Assembly (NCBI RefSeq): GCF_038024105.1
Contig: NZ_CP150661.1
Span: 3,935,501 to 3,999,500 of the forward strand
Reading direction: 5' to 3'
DNA: 64,000 nucleotides
DNA from: Polaribacter butkevichii
GTDB lineage: Bacteria > Bacteroidota > Bacteroidia > Flavobacteriales > Flavobacteriaceae
The notes below the pieces were generated by a model that was not told the origin of the DNA, did not search any database, and saw nothing but the letters and a program-made list of their open reading frames with translations. Below are positions 27,163 to 35,472 of this stretch, in pieces. Made by a program: the position numbers and the translations under genes. Positions within the stretch are counted from its first letter, which is position 1, and each line of letters begins with the position of its first letter.

Positions 27163-27443
27163 CTGGCAGTAAGCAGTATTCAGTAGCAGTAGCAGTAAGC
27201 AGTTAGTTATTCGAGTGAAAACTGTTTGTCATTTCGAGTGATTTTCGATTTTATGAGAAAATAGTATCGAGAACATTTTCGAAGAAGAAATAAATTAAAA
27301 AGAGTATCTGGTTAATTAGAGAAGAGACTTTATTATAAGTTCTTAACTTAGTTGAATGGATATCAACAATAAAAATAAAATATAAATTATCAGCTGTTTA
27401 TTGAGCCAATGGCCAATAGCAAACAGCCAAAAGCACAAAAACA
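27163..27443. repeat. Repeat-rich spacer inside the leu operon
   Basis: This 281-bp gap between the synthase and leuB holds short CAGTAGCAGTAAGCAG-type repeats (27168-27205) and copy 2 of the TTCGAGTG-type dispersed repeat (27227-27276, beginning TGTCATTTCGAGTGATTTTC). A GCCAATGGCCAATAGC stretch lies just before leuB. No gene is present. The length is unusual for an operon spacer. Confidence 0.65.
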
Positions 27444-28499
27444 ATGAAATTAAATATCGCATTATTAGCAGGAGACGGAATAGGACCTGAAGTAATTGAC
27501 CAAGCAGTAAAAGTATCTGATGCAATTGCTAAGAAATTTAACCACGAAATTACTTGGAAACCTGCTTTAACAGGTGCTGCTGCCATTGATGCAGTTGGAG
27601 AACCTTATCCGGATGAAACACATGATATTTGTGTCGCTTCAGATGCTGTTTTATTTGGTGCTATCGGTCATCCAAAATATGATAATAATCCTTCTGCAAC
27701 GGTTCGTCCAGAACAAGGATTGTTAAAAATGCGTAAAAAATTAGGTTTATTTGCAAATGTTAGACCAACGTTTACGTTCCCTTCTTTATTAGATAAATCT
27801 CCTTTAAAAAGAGAAAGAATAGAAGGAACTGATTTGGTTTTTTTACGTGAATTAACGGGAGGTATTTACTTTGGTGAAAAAGGTAGAAGAGATGAAGGAG
27901 AAACTGCTTTTGATAATTGTGTGTACACAAGAGCTGAGGTACAAAGATTAGCTGTAAAAGGTTTTGAATTGGCAATGACGCGTTCTAAAAAATTATGTTG
28001 TGTAGACAAAGCCAACGTTTTAGAAACTTCTAGATTATGGAGAGAAACTGTACAGGCTATGGAAAAAGATTATCCAGAAGTTGAGGTTACTTACGAATTT
28101 GTAGATGCAGTTGCAATGCGTTTAGTACAATGGCCAAATAGTTATGATGTATTAATTACAGAAAACTTATTCGGAGATATTTTAACAGATGAAGCTTCTG
28201 TAATTTCTGGTTCTATGGGATTAATGCCTTCGGCTTCTGTAGGAACTGAAAATGCTTTATTTGAGCCAATACACGGTTCTTACCCACAAGCAACAGGTTT
28301 AAACATTGCAAACCCAATGGCTACTGTTTTATCTGCAGCAATGATGTTTGAAAACTTTGGTTTACAAGAAGAAGGAAAAGCAATTAGAGCAGCTGTAAAT
28401 AAAGCTTTAGATGCTGGTTTTGTTACTGAAGATTTAGCCGATGGCGGAAAAGCTTATGGAACGAAAGAAGTAGGAGACTGGTTAGCAAAAAACATCTAG
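27444..28499 (+). CDS. leuB: 3-isopropylmalate dehydrogenase
   Basis: This NAD-dependent enzyme oxidises and decarboxylates 3-isopropylmalate (and erythro-3-methylmalate in the citramalate route). The 351 residues open with LNIALLAGDGIGPEV. They contain GAIGHPKYDNN, the RPEQGLLKMRKKLGLFANVR substrate region and the ELTGGIYFGEKGRR loop. The metal-binding segment is VLITENLFGDILTDEASVIS, followed by the NAD loop EPIHGSYPQATGLNIANP. It is the last gene of the leu operon and is followed by a strong terminator. Confidence 0.98.
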   Translation: MKLNIALLAGDGIGPEVIDQAVKVSDAIAKKFNHEITWKPALTGAAAIDAVGEPYPDETHDICVASDAVLFGAIGHPKYDNNPSATVRPEQGLLKMRKKLGLFANVRPTFTFPSLLDKSPLKRERIEGTDLVFLRELTGGIYFGEKGRRDEGETAFDNCVYTRAEVQRLAVKGFELAMTRSKKLCCVDKANVLETSRLWRETVQAMEKDYPEVEVTYEFVDAVAMRLVQWPNSYDVLITENLFGDILTDEASVISGSMGLMPSASVGTENALFEPIHGSYPQATGLNIANPMATVLSAAMMFENFGLQEEGKAIRAAVNKALDAGFVTEDLADGGKAYGTKEVGDWLAKNI

Positions 28500-28522
28500 T
28501 ATTTGCTAGTTTAGATATATTT

Positions 28523-28553
28523 AAAAAAGGTTCGCAATTTGCGAACCTTTTTT
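28523..28553. terminator. Bidirectional terminator between leuB and mutS2
   Basis: A near-perfect hairpin (AAAAAAGGTTCGCAA against TTGCGAACCTTTTTT) lies between convergent genes, with A and T runs on both sides. It can end the leu operon on the plus strand and mutS2 on the minus strand. Confidence 0.9.
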
Positions 28554-28568
28554 AGTTTTATAGAATTT

Positions 28569-30776
28569 TTATTTTTTAGCTCTCTTTACTAACTCTAACT
28601 TATCTGTGGTTGTTTTGGTTGTAAAAAAACCATAGTTAATAGTTACCTTTTTTTTGTCTATTCTATCGATGGTACCTACAGAGTTAGAGCCTACTACTTT
28701 TACACTATCATTTATTTGATATACATATTCTGCTTTTTCTTTGGCTATTTTGGCAGCTTCAATTTTCTTTTCCTTTCTAACTTCTATTACTTTTTGTAAA
28801 ACCTCTTTTTCTACTTTTTTTATAATTTCTTGCTGTTGTTTTTCTACAACTTTAGCTTTTTGTTTTTGTGCTTTAGTTTTAGGTTGTACAGGATTTTTCA
28901 TTACCTGCTTTACTTTTAAATCTGCCACCCATTTATTAAAATTAGAATTTAATTCCTTTTTATTATTGGTTTGAAAGTATTTATTAAGCAGCTCATTTGT
29001 TTTTCTACCTAAAGAAAGCATCTTTTGATTTTGGTCATATAGTTCTTGAAAACCAGATAATTTATCTTGCATACGTTGTTCTTTTTCTTGCAAGTTATCC
29101 AGGTGTTTTTGACCTTTAGAGTGTTGGTTTTCTAAGTTTTCAGAAGTTTTTTGTAACCTGTTTCGTTCTTTTTGTAGCTTAGAAATGGTTCTATCTAAAC
29201 GTACTTTTTCGGTTTCTACACGTTTTTTTGCTTTGTTGATAATACTAAACGGAATTCCGTTTTTCTGAGCAACTTCAAATGTAAAAGAACTACCTGCTTG
29301 CCCAACAAATAATTTATACAAAGGCTCTAAAGTACGCTCATCAAACTGCATATTTGCGTTGGTAACATTCTCTAATTCGTTTGCCAAAACTTTTAAGTTA
29401 GAGTAGTGGGTGGTTATAATTCCGAATGCTTTTTTATAATAAAATTCTTCTAAGAAAATCTCTGCCAATGCTCCTCCTAATTCAGGGTCAGAACCAGTAC
29501 CAAATTCATCAATTAAAAACAAGGTGTTTTTACCACATTTGCGCAAAAAGTTACGCATGTTTTTTAAGCGATAACTATACGTACTTAATTGGTTTTCTAT
29601 AGATTGGTTGTCACCAATATCTGTTAAAATAGTATCAAAAATATAAGTTTGACTGCGTTCATCAACAGGAATTAAAATTCCACTTTGTAACATAACTTGC
29701 AGTAAACCAATGGTTTTTAAAGTGATGCTTTTTCCACCAGCATTTGGACCAGAAATAACAATAATCTGTTGCTTTTCATTTAACTCAATGCTCTGAGAAA
29801 CCGTATGTAAATCTTGTTGTTTATTTTTTCTCCATAAAATGGGATGAAATGCATTCTTAAAATAAATCTTTTTTTCATTAGATATTTTTGGCAAAACAGC
29901 ATTCATTTCATTTGCATATTTTGCTTTTGCTCCTACCACATCAATATGTATTAAAAACGAAATATATTCTTCTAATAAATATACATAAGGACGAATAGTT
30001 GCAGATAATGTGCGTAAAATTTTTACAATTTCTTGCTTTTCATCATATATTAAATTTTGATATTCTCTGGCATAAGCAAGCGTTGCTTGTGGCGCAATAT
30101 AAACGATGTTACCAGACTTTGAAGAACCTAATAAACTACCAGCTACTTTTTTTCTATGCATGGCAGAAACAGCCAAAACACGCTGATTGTCTACAACGGT
30201 TTCTTTAATATCATCTAAATATCCTGCAGAAATAGCTTTGGATAAAGCACTAGAAAAACTTGCACCAATTTTACCGCGAACATTATTAATATCTTTTCTA
30301 ATTTGTTTTAAAACTTCTGACGCATTGTTTTTTACTTCTCCAGAAATATCTATTATTTTTTTGATTTCATCATCGATAAAAGTGGTGAATTCAATTTGTT
30401 GAGAAAGTTCGAAAAAAGTAGGAAACTGAACGCTAAATTTATTAAAAAACTTAATCAATTCGTTTACAGTAAGAGAAGTTGTGGCTATTTTTAAAAAAGC
30501 ATCTGTTTCTACAAAGCTATTTTCTATAGCCAAACGTTTTATGTTTTCGGTAATATTATCGAAGCTGTGGTTTGGAACTCTATTTTCACTCTCAAAAGAA
30601 GACACGTATTCATTTACCAAATACAATTCTTTAAAAAGTGTTTCTTTATCTGCTATAGGTTCAATTTCAGTAACTTTTTCTTTACCTAAACCAGAAATAC
30701 AATACGCAGCAACGTGTTGTAAAACGGTAGAAAACTCTAAGTCTTGTAATGTCTTGGATGATATGTTTTTATTCAA
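28569..30776 (-). CDS. mutS2: MutS2-family ATPase lacking the Smr domain
   Basis: This MutS-family ATPase is related to MutS2, which acts on branched DNA in recombination control or, in Bacillus, on collided ribosomes. The 735 residues contain the MutS core and lever. The ATPase has Walker A GPNAGGKSITLKT near 343-355, Walker B TLFLIDEFGTGSDPELGGAL and an ITTHYSNLK segment. A long charged coiled coil (about 515-670) and a small KOW-like end (INDSVKVVGSNSVGTIDRID) follow. The Smr nuclease domain that normally closes MutS2 is absent. The start codon is TTG with no nearby in-frame ATG; the N-terminus SSKTLQDLEF matches the family. Confidence 0.92.
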   Translation of the reverse strand: MNKNISSKTLQDLEFSTVLQHVAAYCISGLGKEKVTEIEPIADKETLFKELYLVNEYVSSFESENRVPNHSFDNITENIKRLAIENSFVETDAFLKIATTSLTVNELIKFFNKFSVQFPTFFELSQQIEFTTFIDDEIKKIIDISGEVKNNASEVLKQIRKDINNVRGKIGASFSSALSKAISAGYLDDIKETVVDNQRVLAVSAMHRKKVAGSLLGSSKSGNIVYIAPQATLAYAREYQNLIYDEKQEIVKILRTLSATIRPYVYLLEEYISFLIHIDVVGAKAKYANEMNAVLPKISNEKKIYFKNAFHPILWRKNKQQDLHTVSQSIELNEKQQIIVISGPNAGGKSITLKTIGLLQVMLQSGILIPVDERSQTYIFDTILTDIGDNQSIENQLSTYSYRLKNMRNFLRKCGKNTLFLIDEFGTGSDPELGGALAEIFLEEFYYKKAFGIITTHYSNLKVLANELENVTNANMQFDERTLEPLYKLFVGQAGSSFTFEVAQKNGIPFSIINKAKKRVETEKVRLDRTISKLQKERNRLQKTSENLENQHSKGQKHLDNLQEKEQRMQDKLSGFQELYDQNQKMLSLGRKTNELLNKYFQTNNKKELNSNFNKWVADLKVKQVMKNPVQPKTKAQKQKAKVVEKQQQEIIKKVEKEVLQKVIEVRKEKKIEAAKIAKEKAEYVYQINDSVKVVGSNSVGTIDRIDKKKVTINYGFFTTKTTTDKLELVKRAKK

Positions 30777-30788
30777 AAAAAATCGTTT

Positions 30789-30935
30789 TTATTTCGAACA
30801 CAAATCTATAAATTCTTTTCGTTTGGTTTTAGAAACTGGCACTCTTTTTTTATTCTCTAAAATTAGGTATCCTTCGTTCTCAAAATGACGTACTTTTTCT
30901 AGGTTTATTATGTGAGATTTATGGCATATGAAATT
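30789..30935 (-). pseudogene. Remnant of a LytTR-type response regulator (C-terminal piece)
   Basis: The minus strand encodes 48 codons without a start. They read FICHKSHIINLEKVRHFE, then a segment ending RVPVSKTKRKEFIDL before a stop codon. That is the C-terminal half of a LytTR DNA-binding domain (HKSHIINL and VPVSxTKRKEF are its hallmarks). A stop codon precedes it in frame. Another frame just upstream reads NKLTTSI, which could be the preceding strand after a frameshift. The fragment ends 12 bp before the mutS2 start codon. The gene's regulatory receiver domain is absent. Confidence 0.72.
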
Positions 30936-31181
30936 TCATATATTTATTTTAGATGCTTGTAGTCAGTTTGTTTTGGGTGTGTTTAATATTTATTTTATTT
31001 CTTAAATCTTTATTTGTAATTATAAATTGCATTATTTTATATAGATTTATTTGTAAACCTTTTAAAGAGTAGCATGTCTATATTGCTACGAAAAGAAAAA
31101 AACTCCATATCGTTTTTTAAGGATATGGAGTTTTAATATTTACAATTCTATTTTTTCTTTTCAGAATATTATAATTGATGA
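30936..31181. other. Intergenic region between the LytTR remnant and the leucine-rich protein gene
   Basis: This AT-rich stretch may hold further decayed LytTR sequence (up to about 31032) and contains the terminator hairpin listed at 31097-31134. No intact gene is seen. Confidence 0.4.
31097..31134 (-). terminator. Intrinsic terminator after the leucine-rich T9SS protein gene
   Basis: The stem AAAACTCCATAT/ATATGGAGTTTT encloses a 12-base loop. On the minus strand it is followed by a long T-rich run. It lies about 48 bp beyond the stop codon. Confidence 0.85.
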
Positions 31182-34100
31182 TTAATTTACAATCACTTTT
31201 TTAGTAGATGATTTGTCTTCACTAACCAATTTAAATAAGTAAATACCTTTGGCTAAGTTTAAATTGGTAATTTCATTTTTACCAATTGCTATTTCTCTAT
31301 TTTTAATTTCTTTTCCGGTAATAGCATAAATAATTAAGGTAGCTTTTTCTAAAGAATTAATATTTATTTTTCCGTTTGTTGGGTTAGGAGATAACGAAAA
31401 TTCTAATGAATTATATAGATCTGTACTTAAAGCAGTACATGCTGCCTGATTATTTACAAAGTTTGATGTAGTATCAATGTTAGTCCAGTTTAAAGTTGAG
31501 TACGCAGCGTCATCTACCTCAATACAAGTTAAGTTAGGATTATTTATAGTATTAAAAAGAGTAAAATTAGTGTTGTTTCCATTTTTTACGTTTAAAGATG
31601 TTAATCCGTTAGACTGTGCATCTAAAGAAGATAATAAACTATGCGTACTTACATCTAAAGTACTTAGTTGATTATTGCTTACGTTTAAAGTTGTTAAGGC
31701 TGTAAAAGCATTGATACCTGTTAAATCGGTTATGTTTTTATTAGATACATCTAAATTAGTAATGGTATTTATGTTGTCTGTAAATACTTTTTGATCTGGT
31801 GTGCCATCATCTAAACCGGCATTTATTAAAGCCATTTCAAAATTATTATCAGGAATCGTTGTTTCTGTAGACACGGTGGTGTTAAAAGTATTTGTAATTA
31901 CAGGTGCATTATAATCGAAATAAATATTTGCTGTAGTATCAAAGGCATCTCCAATTACAGCAGTATTTTTTGGTTTTATTTTATAAAAAATCCAACCATG
32001 ACTAGCAGGTTCGTTACTAGTACTGTCTGCCAATTGTATGTTTTCGAAAATAAACTCTACTTTATTTGTATTAGAAATAGCAGTCCTATAAGAATGACTT
32101 GCGGCAATTGGGGTAAAAGTTGCCATGTCTAAATCGATATCAATAATGTCTTTTACCACAATATTAATAGCAGAAGCTGTTCCGGTATTTTGAAAACGAA
32201 TTCTGTAGGTTAAATCGTTAGTTACTTGTGCAGTACTAATTTTATCACCTTCAAAACAAACTACATCATTTGGGTCATATGCATTTACAATAATGTCAGA
32301 AAAAATATGCGAGTTATCTGTCGGTGTTGCATCACCCGTTAAGGGTGTAATAGTAGTTGTGTAGCTAATTGTATCTCCTCCATTTACAGGGTTTGTAGCA
32401 TCAATAGGTGTGTTAATAGTAAAGTATACATCTATAAAATTTTCTTCAAAAGGTTGTAAGTTGGTATAATTCCAACTTAAAGAATTACTTGTTTGTGTAT
32501 CTGGCGTTGTACTTGCATTATTAAAAACTTCTTGGTTTTCATTAAAGTTTAAAGTTACCGTTCCGGATGGGATAATTGTAGAACCATTGTTTTTGTGAAA
32601 AATTCTTAAGTGCGTATCAAAACCAGGTCTAGACTCAGAAGTTGTAAAAGAATACACTTCTACATCGTCTACTTGTGCATTTGCAGTAATACAAAAATTG
32701 ATAGTTTCTGTATTTCCAGAACCCGTAAAATTAGTAGTTTGTGTAGTTGGTGTTGCTGTAAAAAAAGAAGGAAAGTTAGGTATTAATTCTGTTGTAACAT
32801 CCGTATCATTTATATGTATTGTATAAGTACCATCTGCAGCACTAAAAGAAGAAGCACTTACGTTTGTACTAGTTGTGTTAATTCTAGTATTTACAGATTT
32901 TGTATCGGCAGCATCGCAGCCATCATTATTAAAATCAAAAGATACTGTACCTGTTATTGTATTAGAGTTTACGGGTACAAAAGAACAATACTCTGTAAAG
33001 TTAGTGTGTGCATCGATACCATTACCTAAACTTCCGGCAGCAACCAAAGCATCATCTACACAAATAGCATTTAAATTGGCATTGTTTTTAGTGCTAAAAG
33101 TATTGTAAGCTAAAGCGTTTGAGTTTCCGTTTTTAAGATTTAAAGAGGTTAGTAAATTATTATTACAGTAAATTTTATTTAAACTAGAAAAGTTATACAA
33201 ATCTAATTCTGTAAGTAAGTTTCCAGAACAGATAAAACTTGTTAAAGTGTTGGTGGTAGTAGTGTCTAAACTTGTAATTTGGTTATTAGAACAGTCTAAA
33301 TTAGTTAAAGTAGTATTAGTTAGTGTATTTAAAGCAGTAAGGTTATTGTTAGCACAAGACAAGGTAGTTAAGCTTGTATTTGTAGAAACATCAAGCATAT
33401 TTAAGTTGTTATTATTGCAATTTAATGTGGTTAAATTTATAGAGGAGCTTAAATTTAAACTAGGTAAACTATTTAAATTACAAACTAAGGTTTGTAAAGA
33501 TGCTGTGGTTGGTAAAGTTAAACTAGTTAAAGAATTGCTAGATGCATTTAAAGTAACCAAACCAGAAGTAACCGAAGTTTCTAAAGTTGTTAAGTTATTT
33601 TGATAACATAAAAGCTTGTTTAAAGTATTTGTTGTAGGCAAAGTTAAACTAGTTAAAGAATTTCCATAAACACTAACTTCTATTAACCCTGTTGCCATAG
33701 AAGCATCTAAGGTTGTAATCTGATTAACCGAAGAATAAATATGTGTTAAAGTACTAGTGGTTGGTAGCGTAAGGCTATTTATAAGATTATGATGACTATT
33801 TAAAGTAACTAAAGCAGTGTTATTAGTTGCGTCTATACCATTAATTTGATTGTAAGGACATTTTAAAGTAGTTAATGCAACCGAAGTAGAAATATCTAAG
33901 GCTGGTAATTGGTTGCGTTCACAGTTTAAATTTTGTAATAAGGAGGTGTTGGTTAAAATTAAACTGGTTAATGAATTGTTATTTACAATTGCTGATGTTA
34001 ATGAGGTCTGGTTAGATAAATCTAAACTAGATAGCACATTTTGATTGGCTGTTAATGTTGTTAAAGAGGTTTGATTGGTTAAATCTAAACTAGCTAAGTT

Positions 34101-34601
34101 ATTATTATTTACGTTTAATGTATTTAACGTATTTGTATTTGGCAGGGTTAAATTAGATATACCTATAAAGTTACCAGAAAAATTATTATAGTTAATATTA
34201 TTAGAGCAATCTAAAAAAGTTAATTGGGTTAAGGCAGAAACGTCTAAACTAGTTAAATCATTAAAACTACAATTTAAAGAAGTTAAATTAATAAAAGCTT
34301 CAATACCAGTTAAATCAGAAATACCTTCAATAATAATACCGCCACCACCACCTAGGCAAGCAGGGTCATTTGGGTCTGGACAAAAACCTCCAGGGTCCTC
34401 CATACTCTGATGGTAAGAAACATCTAAACTCGTTACAGCGGCTGCTTCTGTTACTTGTATTTCGTTATCATTATTTGTATCTATACTTGGCGAATAAGTT
34501 AAAAGTACATTTTTAAATTCATTATCAGGAATGTTTACAATTTGGCAAAAAATTGTACTAGAGATAAAGAAAAGTGCAATGGAAAGTAGTTTTAGTTTCA
34601 T
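31182..34601 (-). CDS. Secreted leucine-rich-repeat protein with T9SS type A sorting domain
   Basis: This large protein is exported by the type IX secretion system, probably to the cell surface. From the ATG at 34601 it has 1139 residues with a signal peptide (KLLSIALFFISSTIFCQ). An earlier TTG would add eight residues, but it overlaps the promoter box. The order is an LRR block (about 20-540) with 21-24-residue repeats of the type LTSLDVS-TxLTTLNCSNN, a beta-sandwich region (about 545-900) ending in YFDYNAPVITNTF, a second short LRR block introduced by TTIPDNNFEMAL (about 905-1050), and a sorting tail (FSLSPNPTNGKININSL to KKVIVN). Both LRR blocks open with the same IPDNxF module. Adhesion or surface binding is a guess. 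Confidence 0.9.
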   Translation of the reverse strand: MKLKLLSIALFFISSTIFCQIVNIPDNEFKNVLLTYSPSIDTNNDNEIQVTEAAAVTSLDVSYHQSMEDPGGFCPDPNDPACLGGGGGIIIEGISDLTGIEAFINLTSLNCSFNDLTSLDVSALTQLTFLDCSNNINYNNFSGNFIGISNLTLPNTNTLNTLNVNNNNLASLDLTNQTSLTTLTANQNVLSSLDLSNQTSLTSAIVNNNSLTSLILTNTSLLQNLNCERNQLPALDISTSVALTTLKCPYNQINGIDATNNTALVTLNSHHNLINSLTLPTTSTLTHIYSSVNQITTLDASMATGLIEVSVYGNSLTSLTLPTTNTLNKLLCYQNNLTTLETSVTSGLVTLNASSNSLTSLTLPTTASLQTLVCNLNSLPSLNLSSSINLTTLNCNNNNLNMLDVSTNTSLTTLSCANNNLTALNTLTNTTLTNLDCSNNQITSLDTTTTNTLTSFICSGNLLTELDLYNFSSLNKIYCNNNLLTSLNLKNGNSNALAYNTFSTKNNANLNAICVDDALVAAGSLGNGIDAHTNFTEYCSFVPVNSNTITGTVSFDFNNDGCDAADTKSVNTRINTTSTNVSASSFSAADGTYTIHINDTDVTTELIPNFPSFFTATPTTQTTNFTGSGNTETINFCITANAQVDDVEVYSFTTSESRPGFDTHLRIFHKNNGSTIIPSGTVTLNFNENQEVFNNASTTPDTQTSNSLSWNYTNLQPFEENFIDVYFTINTPIDATNPVNGGDTISYTTTITPLTGDATPTDNSHIFSDIIVNAYDPNDVVCFEGDKISTAQVTNDLTYRIRFQNTGTASAINIVVKDIIDIDLDMATFTPIAASHSYRTAISNTNKVEFIFENIQLADSTSNEPASHGWIFYKIKPKNTAVIGDAFDTTANIYFDYNAPVITNTFNTTVSTETTIPDNNFEMALINAGLDDGTPDQKVFTDNINTITNLDVSNKNITDLTGINAFTALTTLNVSNNQLSTLDVSTHSLLSSLDAQSNGLTSLNVKNGNNTNFTLFNTINNPNLTCIEVDDAAYSTLNWTNIDTTSNFVNNQAACTALSTDLYNSLEFSLSPNPTNGKININSLEKATLIIYAITGKEIKNREIAIGKNEITNLNLAKGIYLFKLVSEDKSSTKKVIVN

Positions 34602-34622
34602 ATTTGGGCTTTTTATTTTTTT

Positions 34623-34630
34623 CAAAGTTA
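34623..34630 (-). promoter_or_regulatory. Candidate -7 promoter box for the leucine-rich protein gene
   Basis: The minus strand reads TAACTTTG, matching TAnnTTTG, 21 bp before the ATG at 34601. A transcript would begin near 34616, which excludes the upstream TTG as start codon. Confidence 0.5.
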
Positions 34631-34809
34631 GCTTTACTTGTCGGATAAAATTAGGGGCAAAACACTGTTTTTAAAAGCGTAATTTTTATCAAGATATATT
34701 AATTTTTAAAGCCTTTAATACCTTATAAGTTTAAAGACCAGTTTCATTAAAGGAATGGTTATTTTGATTAAATGAATATCTTTACGCTCTTAATTAAATT
34801 GAAATTAAA

Positions 34810-35472
34810 ATGCAGCAAAAAGTCTCTAAGTCTTGGCAACCTATTTTACAACCTGAGTTTGAAAAAGAATATTTTAAAGAATTAACAGCTTTTGTTACTT
34901 CAGAATATAAAGAATATCAATGTTTTCCTAAAGAAGATGATATTTTTGCAGCTTTTAATTTTTGTTCTTTTGATGCGTTAAAGGTGGTAATTATTGGGCA
35001 AGATCCATATCATGATGAAGGACAAGCAAATGGTTTGTGTTTTTCTGTAAAAGATGATGTAAAACAACCTCCGTCTTTAAAAAATATATTTAAAGAAATT
35101 GCAACAGATTTAAACCAAGAGATTCCACAAAGTGGCAATTTAGAAAAATGGGCTAAACAAGGTGTATTGCTATTAAATGCAACTTTAACCGTAAGAGCGC
35201 ATGAAGCCGGTAGTCATCAGAAAAAAGGGTGGGAAACTTTTACAGATGCAGTTATTAAATCAATTTCTGAAGAAAAAGAAAACGTAGTTTTTTTACTTTG
35301 GGGAAAATTTGCAGAAAGTAAAACAAAATTAATAAACACAAAAAAGCATACCGTGTTTACAGCTCCTCATCCATCCCCATTAGGTGCTTGGAGAGGTTGG
35401 TTTGGCAGTAAACATTTTTCTAAAACAAATAAGGTTTTAAAAAACTTAAAAATAGCTAAGATAGAATGGTAG
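34810..35472 (+). CDS. ung: Uracil-DNA glycosylase (family 1)
   Basis: This enzyme removes uracil from DNA to start base-excision repair. The 220 residues show the catalytic water-activating motif GQDPYHDEGQANGLCFSV with Asp65 and the LLNATLTVRAHEAGSHQKKGW segment. The uracil-recognition loop (VVFLLWGKFAESK) and the DNA-intercalation motif HPSPLGAWRGWFGSKHF are also present. Length is normal. Its last 17 bp overlap the 3' end of the convergent glycosyltransferase gene. No inhibitor or phage context is seen. Confidence 0.98.
   Translation: MQQKVSKSWQPILQPEFEKEYFKELTAFVTSEYKEYQCFPKEDDIFAAFNFCSFDALKVVIIGQDPYHDEGQANGLCFSVKDDVKQPPSLKNIFKEIATDLNQEIPQSGNLEKWAKQGVLLLNATLTVRAHEAGSHQKKGWETFTDAVIKSISEEKENVVFLLWGKFAESKTKLINTKKHTVFTAPHPSPLGAWRGWFGSKHFSKTNKVLKNLKIAKIEW

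Noticed and set aside
30481..30888. A 135-codon plus-strand frame opposite the start of mutS2.
   Set aside because: It is antisense to mutS2 and the LytTR remnant, and the minus-strand readings make sense as proteins.
33247..33603. A 118-codon plus-strand frame opposite the leucine-rich repeats.
   Set aside because: It is a mirror of the repeated codons of the minus-strand LRR gene: the valine- and leucine-rich translation follows from repeat structure.
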